Part shown: positions 45,309-54,105 of the stretch, piece by piece
Layout: each line of letters begins with the position of its first letter
Position numbering within the stretch: the first letter of the stretch is position 1
NCBI GenBank assembly: GCA_963746885.1
Contig: CAVVDM010000012.1
Coordinates: forward strand, 22,829-86,828
From: DATARH01 sp963746885
Lineage (GTDB): Bacteria; Pseudomonadota; Alphaproteobacteria; ATCC43930; CGMCC-115725
Direction: 5' to 3'
DNA length: 64,000 nucleotides
The notes under the pieces: model-generated
What the model saw: only the letters and a program-made list of their open reading frames with translations
The model's database searches: none
What the model was told of the DNA's origin: nothing
Position numbers and translations under genes: made by a program

Positions 45309-45854
45309 ATGCCGCAAGAAGTAGCGCCGCGCCTCAGCCATGTCGGGCTCTATGTCACCGACGTGCCGAAGATGATCGATTTCTACACCAAGGTTCTCGG
45401 CTTCGTGGTCAGCGACGGGGCACCGGACGGCCGCATCACCTTCCTGTCGCGCAACCCCAGCGATCATCACCAGGTCGTGCTGGTGCGCGGCCGCGAAACC
45501 GAGATCGAAACGCCGATGGTGCAGCAGGTCTCGTTCAACATCGGCACCCTCGCCAATGTCCAGCGCGCCTACAAGAAGGTCGTCGGGGCCGGCTGCGAGG
45601 GCATTCGCCCAACCAGCCACGGCAATGCGTGGTCGGTCTATTTCCGCGATCCGGAGGGCAATCAGATCGAGATGTTCTGCGACACGCCGTGGTATGTGCC
45701 GCAGCCGTGCGGCTTCAAGATCGACCTCGACCAGAGCGAGGACGAGGTCTACCGCGCCACCGAATCGTATTGCCGCGAGCAGCCCGGCTTCAAGTCGATG
45801 GAGGAATGGCGCGCCGAGATCAGCAAGAAGATCGCGGCCCAGCTCGACGCATAA
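45309..45854 (+). CDS. VOC family protein (extradiol dioxygenase/glyoxalase fold)
   Basis: 181 residues of the vicinal oxygen chelate fold. LSHVGLYVTDVPKMIDFYTK carries the first metal His, DHHQVVLVRG lies in the middle, and SVYFRDPEGNQIEMFCDTPW carries the last metal Glu. Such proteins may cleave catechols or isomerise. First gene of an aromatic-degradation operon controlled by the divergent LysR. ATG 45309 follows cggagcg. Confidence 0.85.
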   Translation: MPQEVAPRLSHVGLYVTDVPKMIDFYTKVLGFVVSDGAPDGRITFLSRNPSDHHQVVLVRGRETEIETPMVQQVSFNIGTLANVQRAYKKVVGAGCEGIRPTSHGNAWSVYFRDPEGNQIEMFCDTPWYVPQPCGFKIDLDQSEDEVYRATESYCREQPGFKSMEEWRAEISKKIAAQLDA

Positions 45855-45880
45855 TTGAACGGGGAACAGGAGGACGTCAG

Positions 45881-46255
45881 ATGAGCGAGAACAAGGGCTA
45901 TCACGCCCATGTCTACTACAGCGCCGCGACCAAGCCGGCCGCGGCGAAGCTGCGCGACGCGATTATCGCCAAATTCAACGTGGAGCCGGGCGGGTTCAGC
46001 GACGCACCGCAAGGCCCGCACCCGATCTCGCAGTTCAACGTGATGTTCGAGACGCCCGAGTTCCAGAACATCGTGCCGTGGCTGATGCTGAACCGCGAGG
46101 GGCTCGACGTCCTCGTGCACCCGTTGACCGAGAGCTCCTACAACGACCACACGGCGAATGTGATGTGGCTCGGGACGCCGGTCGCGCTGAAGACCGACAT
46201 TCTCCGCCACGCGCCCGTTCCGGATCGGCTGCTGCCGAGCGCCCAGCGGGCATAG
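45881..46255 (+). CDS. DOPA 4,5-dioxygenase family protein
   Basis: 124 residues. The family marks are the N-terminal YHAHVYYSAATKPAA (His ligands), the central HPISQFNVMFETPEF, and VLVHPLTESSYNDH. The ribosome-binding site aggagg precedes ATG 45881. The family performs extradiol cleavage of catechol derivatives such as DOPA. Second gene of the operon. Confidence 0.87.
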   Translation: MSENKGYHAHVYYSAATKPAAAKLRDAIIAKFNVEPGGFSDAPQGPHPISQFNVMFETPEFQNIVPWLMLNREGLDVLVHPLTESSYNDHTANVMWLGTPVALKTDILRHAPVPDRLLPSAQRA

Positions 46256-46271
46256 GCTTCAGCCTACTACC

Positions 46272-46305
46272 CGTCGGCATGCCCGGATTTGTTCCGGCAT
46301 CCACG
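46272..46305. repeat. Intergenic palindrome, copy A
   Basis: atgcccgg-atttgtt-ccggcat forms a hairpin with one bulge, flanked by cgtcgg and ccacg. It is the typical form of an alphaproteobacterial dispersed repeat. Confidence 0.6.
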
Positions 46306-46331
46306 GAAAAGGGGTAAGGCGGTGCCGTCAA

Positions 46332-46364
46332 GCGTGGATGGCCGGGACCAGCTCGGCCATGACG
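46332..46364. repeat. Intergenic palindrome, copy B, opposite orientation
   Basis: gcgtgg-atggccg-ggaccagct-cggccat-gacgc is a 7-bp perfect stem with the same flanks as copy A but reversed, 35 bases away. The pair fills the gap before the LigB-like gene. Confidence 0.65.
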
Positions 46365-46400
46365 CATATGACGGCAGATTTGTCGGATGCGAGGGAAGCG

Positions 46401-47453
46401 ATGGCCGAGATCCTGGGGGTGGGCTGCACGCATCGCCCGTTGATGCTGCGCCCGGATGACGACTGGACCTTTATGATGCGCACCGCGCTCGATGATCCGG
46501 CGATGCCGCCCGAGATGAAGGACCCGGCGCGCTGGCCCGAGAAATTGCGCCAGGAGCTCGGCAACGATTGGGGCGCGGCCTCGGCGGCGCGCGGCCGCGA
46601 GGTCTACCGCGCGCATTTCGCCGAGGCGCGCCGCGAGCTCGACGACTTCAAGCCCGATCTGATCGTCATGTGGGGCGACGACCAGTACGAGAACTTCAAG
46701 GAAGACATCGTCCCGCCTTTCGCGGTGCTGGCCTATGACGACCAGGATCTGCAGCCCTGGGCGCATCGCCGCTCGCCGTGGAACCCGTGGAACGAGCCGG
46801 TCGACAAGTCGTTCCGGGTCAAGGGTCACCGCGAGGCCGGAAAATATCTCGCCTCGGGGCTGATCGAGGCCGGAATCGATGTCGGCTATGCCTATAAGCC
46901 ACTGCACCACTCGATGGGCCACGCCTTTCTGAATACGGTGCTGCTACTCGATGACGAGCGGCGCGGCTTCGACTATCCGGTGGTGCAGTTCAGCGTCAAT
47001 TGCTACGGCCGCCGGGTCAACGCCGCGCGCGGGCTGCGCCTGCCGTTGGCGATGAAGGACCAGATCCGCGACCTTGACCCGCCCTCGCCCAATCCGCATC
47101 GCTGCATGGAGGTGGGCGCCGCGGCGGCGCGGATCATGGCGGCGAGCCCGTGGCGCGTCGCGTTTATGGCGTCGTCCTCCTGGTCGCACTCATTCCTGAC
47201 CGAGAAGAACTACCAGCTGTGGCCCGACGTCGCCGCTGACCGCCGGCTTTACGACGCGCTGGAGACCGGCGACTACGCGACGTGGCACCGCTATACGACC
47301 GACCAGATCGAGGACAGCGGCCAGCACGAGGTGCTGAACTGGTTCTGCCTGTTGGGCGCGATGGAGGCGCTGGGCCGCAAGCCCGACAAGGCCACCTTCA
47401 TCGAGACCTGGGCCTTCGTCTCACCGGTCGTCTTCGCCTATTACCGGGCGTAA
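46401..47453 (+). CDS. Class III extradiol ring-cleavage dioxygenase (LigB-like)
   Basis: About 350 residues from ATG 46401 (MAEILGVGCTHRPLML); upstream ATGs at 46338 and 46359-46370 overlap a repeat. It has the LigB pattern: an early His in GCTHRP, PDLIVMWGDDQYENF, HHSMGHAFLNTV and the C-terminal region SSSWSHSFLTEKN. It uses non-haem Fe(II) to open a catecholic ring, as in protocatechuate or gallate meta-cleavage. Third gene of the LysR-linked operon after two VOC/DOPA-like genes. Confidence 0.85.
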   Translation: MAEILGVGCTHRPLMLRPDDDWTFMMRTALDDPAMPPEMKDPARWPEKLRQELGNDWGAASAARGREVYRAHFAEARRELDDFKPDLIVMWGDDQYENFKEDIVPPFAVLAYDDQDLQPWAHRRSPWNPWNEPVDKSFRVKGHREAGKYLASGLIEAGIDVGYAYKPLHHSMGHAFLNTVLLLDDERRGFDYPVVQFSVNCYGRRVNAARGLRLPLAMKDQIRDLDPPSPNPHRCMEVGAAAARIMAASPWRVAFMASSSWSHSFLTEKNYQLWPDVAADRRLYDALETGDYATWHRYTTDQIEDSGQHEVLNWFCLLGAMEALGRKPDKATFIETWAFVSPVVFAYYRA

Positions 47454-47547
47454 GATTGATCGCTTGCATTACTAGAATGGCGGGAGCCAGACTTGAAGAT
47501 GCGATATGCTCATCGACATTGTTGAGATTAGCCACGACAAGTACGTT

Positions 47548-47824
47548 GATCTGCCCGCGCGGGGAGGCTGGCCTACGAAAGGCATTTCGTACCGTTGTCC
47601 TGGCGCTGGAGCGGGATCGCAAGATCGCGCCGGGCCTGACTTTGCATGGCCGCCGGTATACCCTCGGCGACGAATCGACAAACCTCAGCGCCGATCCTCG
47701 CATGATCCAAGCGGTTCTGGGACATCGGAGCATGGCCGCCTCGTTTCACTATAGCGCCGGGGCGGATCGTCGCCGGGCGGCGTCGGCCGCTGTCGAACTG
47801 CTCAAAAAGCGGCCTCGGAAGTGA
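47548..47824 (+). pseudogene. Tyrosine recombinase (integrase) C-terminal relic
   Basis: Only the last 90 residues or so of an integrase remain: FRTVVLALERDRKIAPGLTL, then HGRRYTLGDE (normally HGLRHT), ADPRMIQAVLGHRSMAAS and HYSAGADRRRA with the catalytic Tyr. The second catalytic His is changed to Tyr in RRYT. The sequence upstream of 47548 has no recombinase features. It marks the left side of an accessory region. Confidence 0.8.
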
Positions 47825-47910
47825 ACGAAGGATGGGCACTTTTGGCAAAAATTTTCGATTTTGCTAAAACGGCTCTGTGAGCCTCGCGGAAATCGAAGTA
47901 ATATCAATAT

Positions 47911-47955
47911 GGAAGAGTACCGCTCCCGGTGGGGCGCGCGGGCTTCAAAGCCGGG
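47911..47955 (+). other. tRNA-Sec-like 5' half (putative attachment-site remnant)
   Basis: ggaagagt resembles an acceptor strand. cgctcc-cggt-ggggcg fits a 6-bp D-stem, the length peculiar to tRNA-Sec. cttcaaa fits the anticodon loop with TCA. The match to bacterial selC is close up to about 47953. The long variable arm, T-arm and acceptor 3' half are missing. The anticodon stem is imperfect. It lies 87 bases after an integrase relic. Not a functional tRNA. Confidence 0.5.
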
Positions 47956-48237
47956 CGAAACGCTGACAAATCAAGGCCGTTTTGGCAAACTGGCTACCTT
48001 GCGCCGAAATCGATATCAATGGGTTACGCTGGATTTGGCAAACCAAATCCTCGCCCGCAGCACTGCTACGGTGCTTGACACCCTACCTCGCGACCGGCCG
48101 GGTCCGCCTGTTCAGCGGATTCGGTTTGGATGGACGGCGAAACAGCGCCAGGTTGTCGTGCTGAATCGCGTCGGCTACGAGGGGCGAAGGATCGTCCGAT
48201 CCGCCAGTTCGTTGGATTGTGAATGAGGAAGCGGACC

Positions 48238-49113
48238 ATGAAAGCTGGCGTCGTTTATCCGCAGATCGAGCTTGGCGGTGATACGGGGGCGGTCAAAGCG
48301 TTCGCCCAGGCGGCGGAAGACTTGGGATACGACCACATCGTGATCTACGACCATGTGCTCGGCGCTGAGCATGCCGGCCGGGAACCGAAATTGACCGGCC
48401 CGTATAAGGAAACCGACCGTCCGTTCCACGAGCCGCTGGTCACCTACGCCTACCTCGCCGGCCTGACCAAGAGGCTCGAATTGGTGACAGGCGTAATCAT
48501 TTTGCCTCAGCGACAGAGCTGTTCGCCAAGCAGGCTGCGGATGTCGATCTGTTTTCAGATGGCCGGCTTCGGCTGGGCGTCGGAGTCGGCTGGAACTGGG
48601 TGGAATTCGACGGCCTCGAAATGTCGCGACATTTCCGCCGTCGCGGCAAGCGGCAAGAGCAGCAGATCGCTTTGATCCGCAAGCTGTGGCAAGAGCCGGT
48701 GGTTGAGTACGAGGACTCCGACCACCGGATCGACAGAGCCGGAATATTGCCGAGACCGAAGCGGCAAATTCCGATTTGGCTCGGCGGTTCGAGCGAGGCC
48801 GCGTTCGACCGAGCGGCCCGGATCGGGGACGGGTTTCTGTTCGGAGGCCGGACCCAAACCCAGGCGGTCCAGATCAAGGCGAAGATCGAAGCCAAACTGA
48901 CCGCCCTCGGGCGAGACCACAACCAATTCGGCTTCGAGTTCGATCCAGCAATACAGTCGCGGCGACAACCAATGGCCCGGCGACATTGCGGCGTGGCGCG
49001 AAGCTGGGGGCAGCCATATATCTGTTGTGACGATGGGCGCAAACCTCACCACGGTGGACGGCCACATCAACGCGATCAAGCGCTGGCGCGAGGTCTACGC
49101 GTCGGTCGGTTAG
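48238..49113 (+). pseudogene. F420-type LLM oxidoreductase, frameshifted
   Basis: ATG 48238 with a gaggaagcgg ribosome-binding site opens MKAGVVYPQIELGGDTGAVK. Three frames together make one luciferase-like monooxygenase of the F420-dependent type: HIVIYDHVLGAEH and LVTGVIILPQRQ in the first, then LFAKQAADVDLFSDGRLRLG, GVGWNWVEFDGL and RQIPIWLGGSSEAAFDRAAR, then GANLTTVDGHINAIKRW at the end. Breaks lie at about 48510 and about 48945. In a region with other decayed genes this may be a true pseudogene. Confidence 0.75.
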
Positions 49114-49152
49114 AACTCTCTACCGCGGAAGGCCGAAACTGCGGAGCGCTTG

Positions 49153-49932
49153 ATGCCTTACGTCGATACCGGCCAGGTCAGCCTGTTCTTCGAGGAAGCC
49201 GGAAGCGGGGGCATTCCGGTCTTGCTGCTGCACGAGTTGGGCGGCAGCAGCGAAAGCTGGCGAGAGGTGATCCCGCTGTTAGCGCCCGACCGCGGGGTGC
49301 TTGCCGTTGACTTCCGGTGTGCTGGCCGGTCGGAGAAACCAATCGGCTCCTTCGAGCTATCCGACATTGCCGACGATATTGAGGCTCTGCTGCAATCGCT
49401 GGGCATCGCCGACGCCGTGGACGTGATCGGCGCCGCACTCGGTTCGCTGGTTGGCGCCCTGCTGGCGATCCGCCACCCTGCGCGACTGCGCCGGTTAATG
49501 TTGTGCGCCGTTGCCCCCGACATGGCCGGGCCAACTCGTGCTTATTTGGCCGAGCGCGCCGAGAAGGTGCGGGTTGTCGGGATGCGCGGAGTAGCGGAAG
49601 CAAGCCTGGCCAACTCGTTTCCGGCCAGTCATCCCGAGCAGCGGGCTGCGTACGGGGCGATCTATCTCGGCAACGACCCGGCTGCATATGCCGAACTATC
49701 GCTGGCGCTGGCGCGGCTAGAGATGACAGGGGCCGACTGGGCAGCGATCCGCGCACCGACCCTCGTCGCGTCCGGCGCGCATGATTTCCTATGGCCGCCC
49801 GAGATCGGTCGGCAAGTCGCCGATCTAATTCCGGGGGCCAGGTTCGTGACCATGGAAGATGCCGGGCATTTCCCCCACTTGCAGGCACCGCAAACGTTGC
49901 TCCGGCTGGCGCGCGGCTTTCTCGGGGGGTAA
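49153..49932 (+). CDS. Alpha/beta-fold hydrolase with Ala at the nucleophile position
   Basis: 259 residues. The fold is clear from VLLLHELGGSSESWREVIP, DFRCAGRSEKP, VASGAHDFLWPP (acid) and EDAGHFPHLQAP (His). At the nucleophile elbow, where GxSxG is expected, the sequence is IGAALGSLVG, so the Ser is replaced by Ala. Catalysis, if any, must differ from classic esterases. The ATG at 49153 (a TTG precedes it) directly follows the LLM pseudogene. Confidence 0.83.
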   Translation: MPYVDTGQVSLFFEEAGSGGIPVLLLHELGGSSESWREVIPLLAPDRGVLAVDFRCAGRSEKPIGSFELSDIADDIEALLQSLGIADAVDVIGAALGSLVGALLAIRHPARLRRLMLCAVAPDMAGPTRAYLAERAEKVRVVGMRGVAEASLANSFPASHPEQRAAYGAIYLGNDPAAYAELSLALARLEMTGADWAAIRAPTLVASGAHDFLWPPEIGRQVADLIPGARFVTMEDAGHFPHLQAPQTLLRLARGFLGG

Positions 49933-49936
49933 GTCT

Positions 49937-50830
49937 TCAGCGCGTCTTTGGCATCTCGAAGCCGGCGTCGCGTTCGATGTGTTTGACGATGGCGGTCAGG
50001 TCCTTCCTCGCTGCGCCCTTGTGTATCGCGTGCTTGAACACCAGCCGCGCCGCCTCGCACACCCACATCGGCACGCCCAGCTCCTCGCCCTGGGCAATCG
50101 CGAGATCGATGTCCTTCATCAGGATGTGCATCTCGGCGCCGTAATCGAAGCTGCGGGTCAGCACGGCGCGGGGGAATTTGTCCTCGGTGGCGCTGTTGCG
50201 GCCACTGCCGGCGTTGATCGCCGCCAGCATGACCTCAGGGTCAAGCCCACCTTTGGCACCCATCACGAATGCCTCGGCCGTCGCCGCGAGCGCGACCGCC
50301 GACAGGATGTTGTTGGTCAGCTTCAGCACCTGTGCTGCCCCGGGCTTGTCGCCGGCAATTGTCAACGTGCGGCCCCATAGCGAGATCATTGGCCGGACCA
50401 ACTCCACCGCCGCGGGATCGCCGGAGACCATCACCGATAACGTGCCGGCACGAGCGCCCGGTGGCCCACCGGAGATCGGGCAATCCACCACCGAAACGCC
50501 GCGTTGAGCCATCGCCAGCTCGATCTCGCGCACGAACGGCACGCCGACCGTGCAGGTGTTGACCAGTAGCTTGATCGCCTGGCCGTAAATCAGCCCATCA
50601 GCGCCGAACGCGACCTCACGAAACGCGGCAAGCGTCGGCAACGACACGAATACGATTTCGCAGCGGTCAGCTAAATCGCGGGGCGAGACGCCTCGGCGCG
50701 CCTGGCGTTCGAGCAACGGCTGCATCGCCGCTTCATTGATGTCGTAGATCGTCAGGCTGTGGCCTGCGTCCAGCAGCTTCTGTGCCATCGGCTGGCCCAT
50801 CGCGCCGACGCCGAGATATCCGGCTTCCAT
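49937..50830 (-). CDS. 3-hydroxyisobutyrate dehydrogenase family protein
   Basis: 297 residues. The Rossmann loop is GYLGVGAMGQPMAQ, the substrate motif DCPISGGPPGARAGTLSVMV, and the catalytic Lys is in AAQVLKLTNNILSA. NAD(P)-dependent oxidation of a beta-hydroxyacid. It converges on the alpha/beta hydrolase with four bases between. It is only distantly similar to the homologue at 35040, so not a local duplicate. Confidence 0.88.
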   Translation of the reverse strand: MEAGYLGVGAMGQPMAQKLLDAGHSLTIYDINEAAMQPLLERQARRGVSPRDLADRCEIVFVSLPTLAAFREVAFGADGLIYGQAIKLLVNTCTVGVPFVREIELAMAQRGVSVVDCPISGGPPGARAGTLSVMVSGDPAAVELVRPMISLWGRTLTIAGDKPGAAQVLKLTNNILSAVALAATAEAFVMGAKGGLDPEVMLAAINAGSGRNSATEDKFPRAVLTRSFDYGAEMHILMKDIDLAIAQGEELGVPMWVCEAARLVFKHAIHKGAARKDLTAIVKHIERDAGFEMPKTR

Positions 50831-51507
50831 GCTTGATTGTCTCCTTGGCCGAGTGGTGATCTTTCGGCATGGAGGAAATACGCCACAATAGGAAGAACAC
50901 CAATCGGCGCGGCCTTGTCGTTCAAGGCGTCACGGCCTTATCGTTTCACTCGACTTCAAACGGACGCGCTGGCATTCATGAGCACAATCGAACTTGTCGA
51001 TCCCGAATTGCGCGATGCGCTCGCGCAGCCGCTACCGCCCCTGACCGCCGAGGCTTTGATGCAGCGCCGCGCCAATGCGCTGGAGCTGGCCGGGGCCGTA
51101 CCGAAACCGAAACCGAAACTGCCCGACATCGCCACCGACGAAATCCATATCGAGAGTGCGTTTGGCGCAAAGCCGATCCGGGTTCTGACGTATCGCCCGA
51201 TCAGGTTCCACGACCCACTGCCCGCCATCGTACATACTCATGGCGGTGGCTTCGTGATGGGCGCTCCGGAAATGAAGGATGTGGAAAATAGGCTCTTCGC
51301 GTCAGAGGTGAGATGCGCGATCTATTCCGTGGATCATCGCCTCGCCCCGGAATCACCGCACCCGGCCCCCAGTCAAGGACATCTACTCGGTCTTCGCTTG
51401 GCTCCACGCGAATGCAGGCCAGCTCGGACTTGTTGGGGTGGACGGCCCCACGGCATCGCGTGCCAAAGTTTCGGGGTCGTATGACCGAAACGAGGGAGCC
51501 GTCCGCC

Positions 51508-52524
51508 ATGGAGCTTAAACGCATTGCCATCGACACGTCCAAGTCGGTGTTCACCCTGCACGGGGTGGATGCCCAAGAGCGTCCGGTGCTCCGCCGCGAC
51601 CTTCGCCGGGGCCAATTGGTCGCATTCTTCGCCAAGCTGGCGCCGACCGAGGTGGTGCTGGAAGCGTGCGGCGGCTCGCACCATTGGGCGCGCACGCTGA
51701 GCAAGCTGGGCCACCGGGTGGGGCTGATCCCGCCGCAATACGTCAAGCCGTTCGTCAAGCGCGGCAAGACTGACCGGAACGACGCCGAGGCGATCAGCGA
51801 GGCCGCCAGCCGGCCAGCGATGCGCCGGGTGGCGATCAAGTCGGCCACCCAACAAGCCGATGCTCTCACTCTGAGCGCCCGCGAGCTGCTGGTGGCCCAG
51901 CGCACCCAGACCATCAACGCGCTGCGCGGCCATGCCGCTGAGTTTGGCGTGGTGGTGGCCGGCGGCACCGGCCGGGTGGCCGAGCTGCTGGCGGCGGTGG
52001 CGCAGGATGCCGAGGTACCGCAGGCCGCGCGCCGCCTGCTGGCCTTCCTGGGGCAGCAGGTGGCGCATCTCGACCGCGAGATCGCCAAGCTCGACACGGC
52101 GCTGATGGCGCAGCACAAGGCCAACCCGGTCAGCCGGCTGCTGGCCGAGATTCCCGGCATCGGCCCGATCGGCGCGTTGACGCTGGCCGTACGGATCGAC
52201 CCGACGCAATTCCAATCCGGCCGCCACCTGGCCGCCTGGATCGGGCTGACGCCGCGCGAGCACTCCAGCGGCGGCAAGCAGCGCATGGGCGGCATCAGCC
52301 GGGCCGGCGACGAGCGGCTGCGCCAATTGCTGGTGCTCGGGGCCACGGCGATCATCCGATACGCCAAGCCGGGCCGCGCCTCGGCCTGGCTGCTGTCCTT
52401 GCTGGAGCGCCGGCCGCGCAAGCTGGCGGCGGTGGCTCTGGCCAACAAGATGGCCCGCATCGCGTGGGCCATGATGACGACCGGCGAGGCATATCGGCGA
52501 GCTCCGCTCGCGGCCGCTGCCTGA
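51508..52524 (+). CDS. IS110 family (IS1111-like) DEDD transposase/recombinase
   Basis: 338 residues from ATG 51508, preceded by a cgagggag ribosome-binding site. The RuvC-like DEDD residues are in IAIDTSKSVF, VLEACGGSHHW and KTDRNDAEAI. The C-terminal Tnp_IS116/IS110/IS902 domain has IPGIGPIGALTLAVRID and HSSGGKQRMGGISRAGD, with the catalytic Ser. It looks intact, so the element may still move. Confidence 0.93.
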   Translation: MELKRIAIDTSKSVFTLHGVDAQERPVLRRDLRRGQLVAFFAKLAPTEVVLEACGGSHHWARTLSKLGHRVGLIPPQYVKPFVKRGKTDRNDAEAISEAASRPAMRRVAIKSATQQADALTLSARELLVAQRTQTINALRGHAAEFGVVVAGGTGRVAELLAAVAQDAEVPQAARRLLAFLGQQVAHLDREIAKLDTALMAQHKANPVSRLLAEIPGIGPIGALTLAVRIDPTQFQSGRHLAAWIGLTPREHSSGGKQRMGGISRAGDERLRQLLVLGATAIIRYAKPGRASAWLLSLLERRPRKLAAVALANKMARIAWAMMTTGEAYRRAPLAAAA

Positions 52525-52768
52525 CCGGTCGTCGCTGCCAGGAGTGCAGGTGTGCCGCGAGGAGATGATGATCGGTCGATCCGACGATCCAGAACACCCC
52601 GCCCGGATCACCGGCGTCCCGACGCCGCGGACTTGTTTGGGGCTGGATTGCGGAACCCATCTGGGCCAGCGGCATGTGCCGCGCAAACAGGCCGGACACA
52701 TGACCGCACATCGTACCGTCGTCGACTCTTCGCCCGTCACCCCTTGCACTCCGGGGCCGTCCACACAT
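52525..52768 (+). ncRNA. Candidate bridge RNA region of the IS110-type element
   Basis: The 244-base stretch between the transposase stop and the right end has no protein frame with recognisable features. Bridge RNAs that specify donor and target DNA have been described for IS110-family elements, and in the IS1111 group they are expected in the long 3' end. I cannot fold it here, so this rests on position and family only. Confidence 0.35.
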
Positions 52769-53272
52769 GATCCCGCTCGCATCGATATCAAGGACGAAAG
52801 CGGCGGCGGTGGTTTTGCGGCAGCCGCCGCACTTTACGCGCGCGACCGGCAGGGACCGAAATTCGCCTTTCAGCATCTGATCTATCCGATGATCGACGAC
52901 CACACGGCGGTGCGCAAAGACCTGCATCCCTACGTCGGCGAGTTCATTTGGACGCAAGCGAACAACTATTTCGGCTGGCGTTCGCTGCTCCGCCAAGAGC
53001 CGGGCTCGGCCAACGTTTCACCTTATGCTGCGGCTGCACGAGCAGCGGATGTGTCGGGCTTGCCGCCGACCTACATTTCGGTCGGCGTTCTTGATCTCTT
53101 CCTCGAAGAAAACATGATCTATGCGGATCGATTGAGCCGCGCCGGGGTGCCGGTCGAGTTCCACGTATACCCGGGTGCGTATCACGGCTTCTACCGGGTG
53201 ACGAACGCCCGCGTGACCAAGCAGGCCGAGCACGACACTCGCGAGGCGCTGCGACGATTCCTGCACGGATAG

Positions 53273-53449
53273 GATCGTGCCCCGCGTTCTGTCAGCTTTC
53301 GTGCCCGCAGCCTGAGCGAGCAAATCCGAAAGACGTGTCCCGACATAGCGAACGGTGTTTGCGGTCGGCGGCCTGCTAGCGCCGCCGAGCACGCGCCGAG
53401 CTTCAGGGCGTGCAGCGGCTGAACCGCGGAAATTTACATGTACGCAGCC
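53273..53449. other. Non-coding stretch after the disrupted esterase
   Basis: 177 bases without a supported gene. On the minus strand a short piece (TANTVRYVGTRLSDLLAQA) faintly recalls the C-terminus of another integrase type, too short to call. Confidence 0.3.
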
Positions 53450-53703
53450 CTAATTTGAGCCTGAACGAGACTCCTGCGCCTTGTCATCAAGCCGCTGCAC
53501 ATCACGTTTGGCGGACTTATAGGCTTCCTCCGCCGCTTCTAGGGCGGCTCGTACACGGCTTATCTGCTGTTGCCCGCCGCGAAGTGTGGCCGTCTCATAT
53601 TCATGCTGTCGTGCCCGCTGAGCCTCGGCAGCCTCGCGCTTCTTTTGACGCGCGCGTAGAGCTTCCCCATGGCCGCATACATCTGCGATTGCAGGTCGCT
53701 CAT
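53450..53703 (-). CDS. Small coiled-coil protein, frameshifted
   Basis: ATG 53703 opens MSDLQSQMYAAMGKLYAR. From about 53655 the neighbouring frame continues with a strongly charged helix (QKKREAAEAQRARQHEYETA, then ISRVRAALEAAEEAYKSAKR) to the stop at 53450, about 84 residues. The heptad-like pattern suggests a coiled coil. No family recognised. The break may be a sequence error or decay. Confidence 0.5.
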
Positions 53704-53803
53704 ACTCGTCGAAATGGAAACGCGGCGCGGTCAGTACAAGGGTGCCGAGAAAGCGACCGGGAGGGCTCAGATCGACTCCAGTTCTTCTTCGCCGCGCCGA
53801 CCT

Positions 53804-53833
53804 TTGACAGGACTATTTGGCAGCCAGTTACGG
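53804..53833 (+). promoter_or_regulatory. Conserved promoter-like element, copy 1
   Basis: TTGACAGGACTATTT recurs exactly at 55674-55688, also just upstream of a homologous coding start. TTGACA matches the -35 consensus. The -10 is weak. Confidence 0.5.
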
Positions 53834-53851
53834 TTGGTCATTGGCTGTTCG

Positions 53852-54048
53852 ATGAACGTCAAACTCGCAACTAACGCCCACGAGCACCCATCGAGCGAAC
53901 CAAGTTGCTCGGCAGCATCTGCCAAATCGCCGGGGCATGGACGCTCGATGATGACGCCTGGCTGGTCCGACACGGGGTAATCACGGCGGTTCAGCGTCGT
54001 GACACGCCCGCTGTCTTCAACTAGCTGATCGATGCGCTGAGCTACCAA
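53852..54048 (+). pseudogene. N-terminal fragment of the Cys-rich family gene seen at 55731
   Basis: From about 53890 the frame reads IERTKLLGSICQIAGAWTLD and DAWLVRHGVITAVQRRDT, then AVFN, a TAG stop, and LIDALSYQNLSLN. This aligns with residues of the protein at 55731 (CQVAGA, GVIAAVQR, WLIDALSYQG). It is shifted relative to ATG 53852. Everything after the first 65 or so residues is missing. Confidence 0.65.
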
Positions 54049-54105
54049 AACCTGTCGCTTAACTCGCCGTGGCTTGTTGCCAGCAACAACAAAATGCACA
54101 ATGTC

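Larger units (their letters stand above)
51441..52768 (+). mobile_element. IS110 family element, IS1111-like
   Basis: About 1.33 kb. The ends are set by where the esterase frame stops and resumes; two bases (ga) are ambiguous. Subterminal inverted repeats tggacggcccc (51439-51449) and ggggccgtcca (52753-52763) match perfectly over 11 bp. It has one transposase, a short 5' non-coding end (about 65 bases) and a long 3' non-coding end (about 245 bases), the layout of the IS1111 group. Confidence 0.85.
50978..53272 (+). pseudogene. HSL-family esterase gene disrupted by an insertion sequence
   Basis: ATG 50978 opens MSTIELVDPELRDALAQPLP; the oxyanion motif HTHGGGFVMGAPE and VDHRLAPESPHPAP identify a hormone-sensitive-lipase-type esterase. 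A +1 break near 51371 is followed by VKDIYSVFAWLHANAGQLGL up to 51440. After the IS the frame resumes DPARIDIKDESGGGGFAAAA (nucleophile Ser), then VGVLDLFLEENM with the Asp and YPGAYHGF with the His, to the stop at 53272. Joining the two sides yields LGLVGVDPARI, a normal esterase, so the IS landed in a once-intact gene. Confidence 0.85.

Noticed and set aside
47861..48226. 121-residue plus-strand frame in the accessory region
   Set aside because: Covers the tRNA-Sec-like fragment and shows no protein family features.
53285..53375. Minus-strand fragment resembling an integrase C-terminus (NTVRYVGTRLSDLLAQA)
   Set aside because: Too short and lacks catalytic residues; could be chance.
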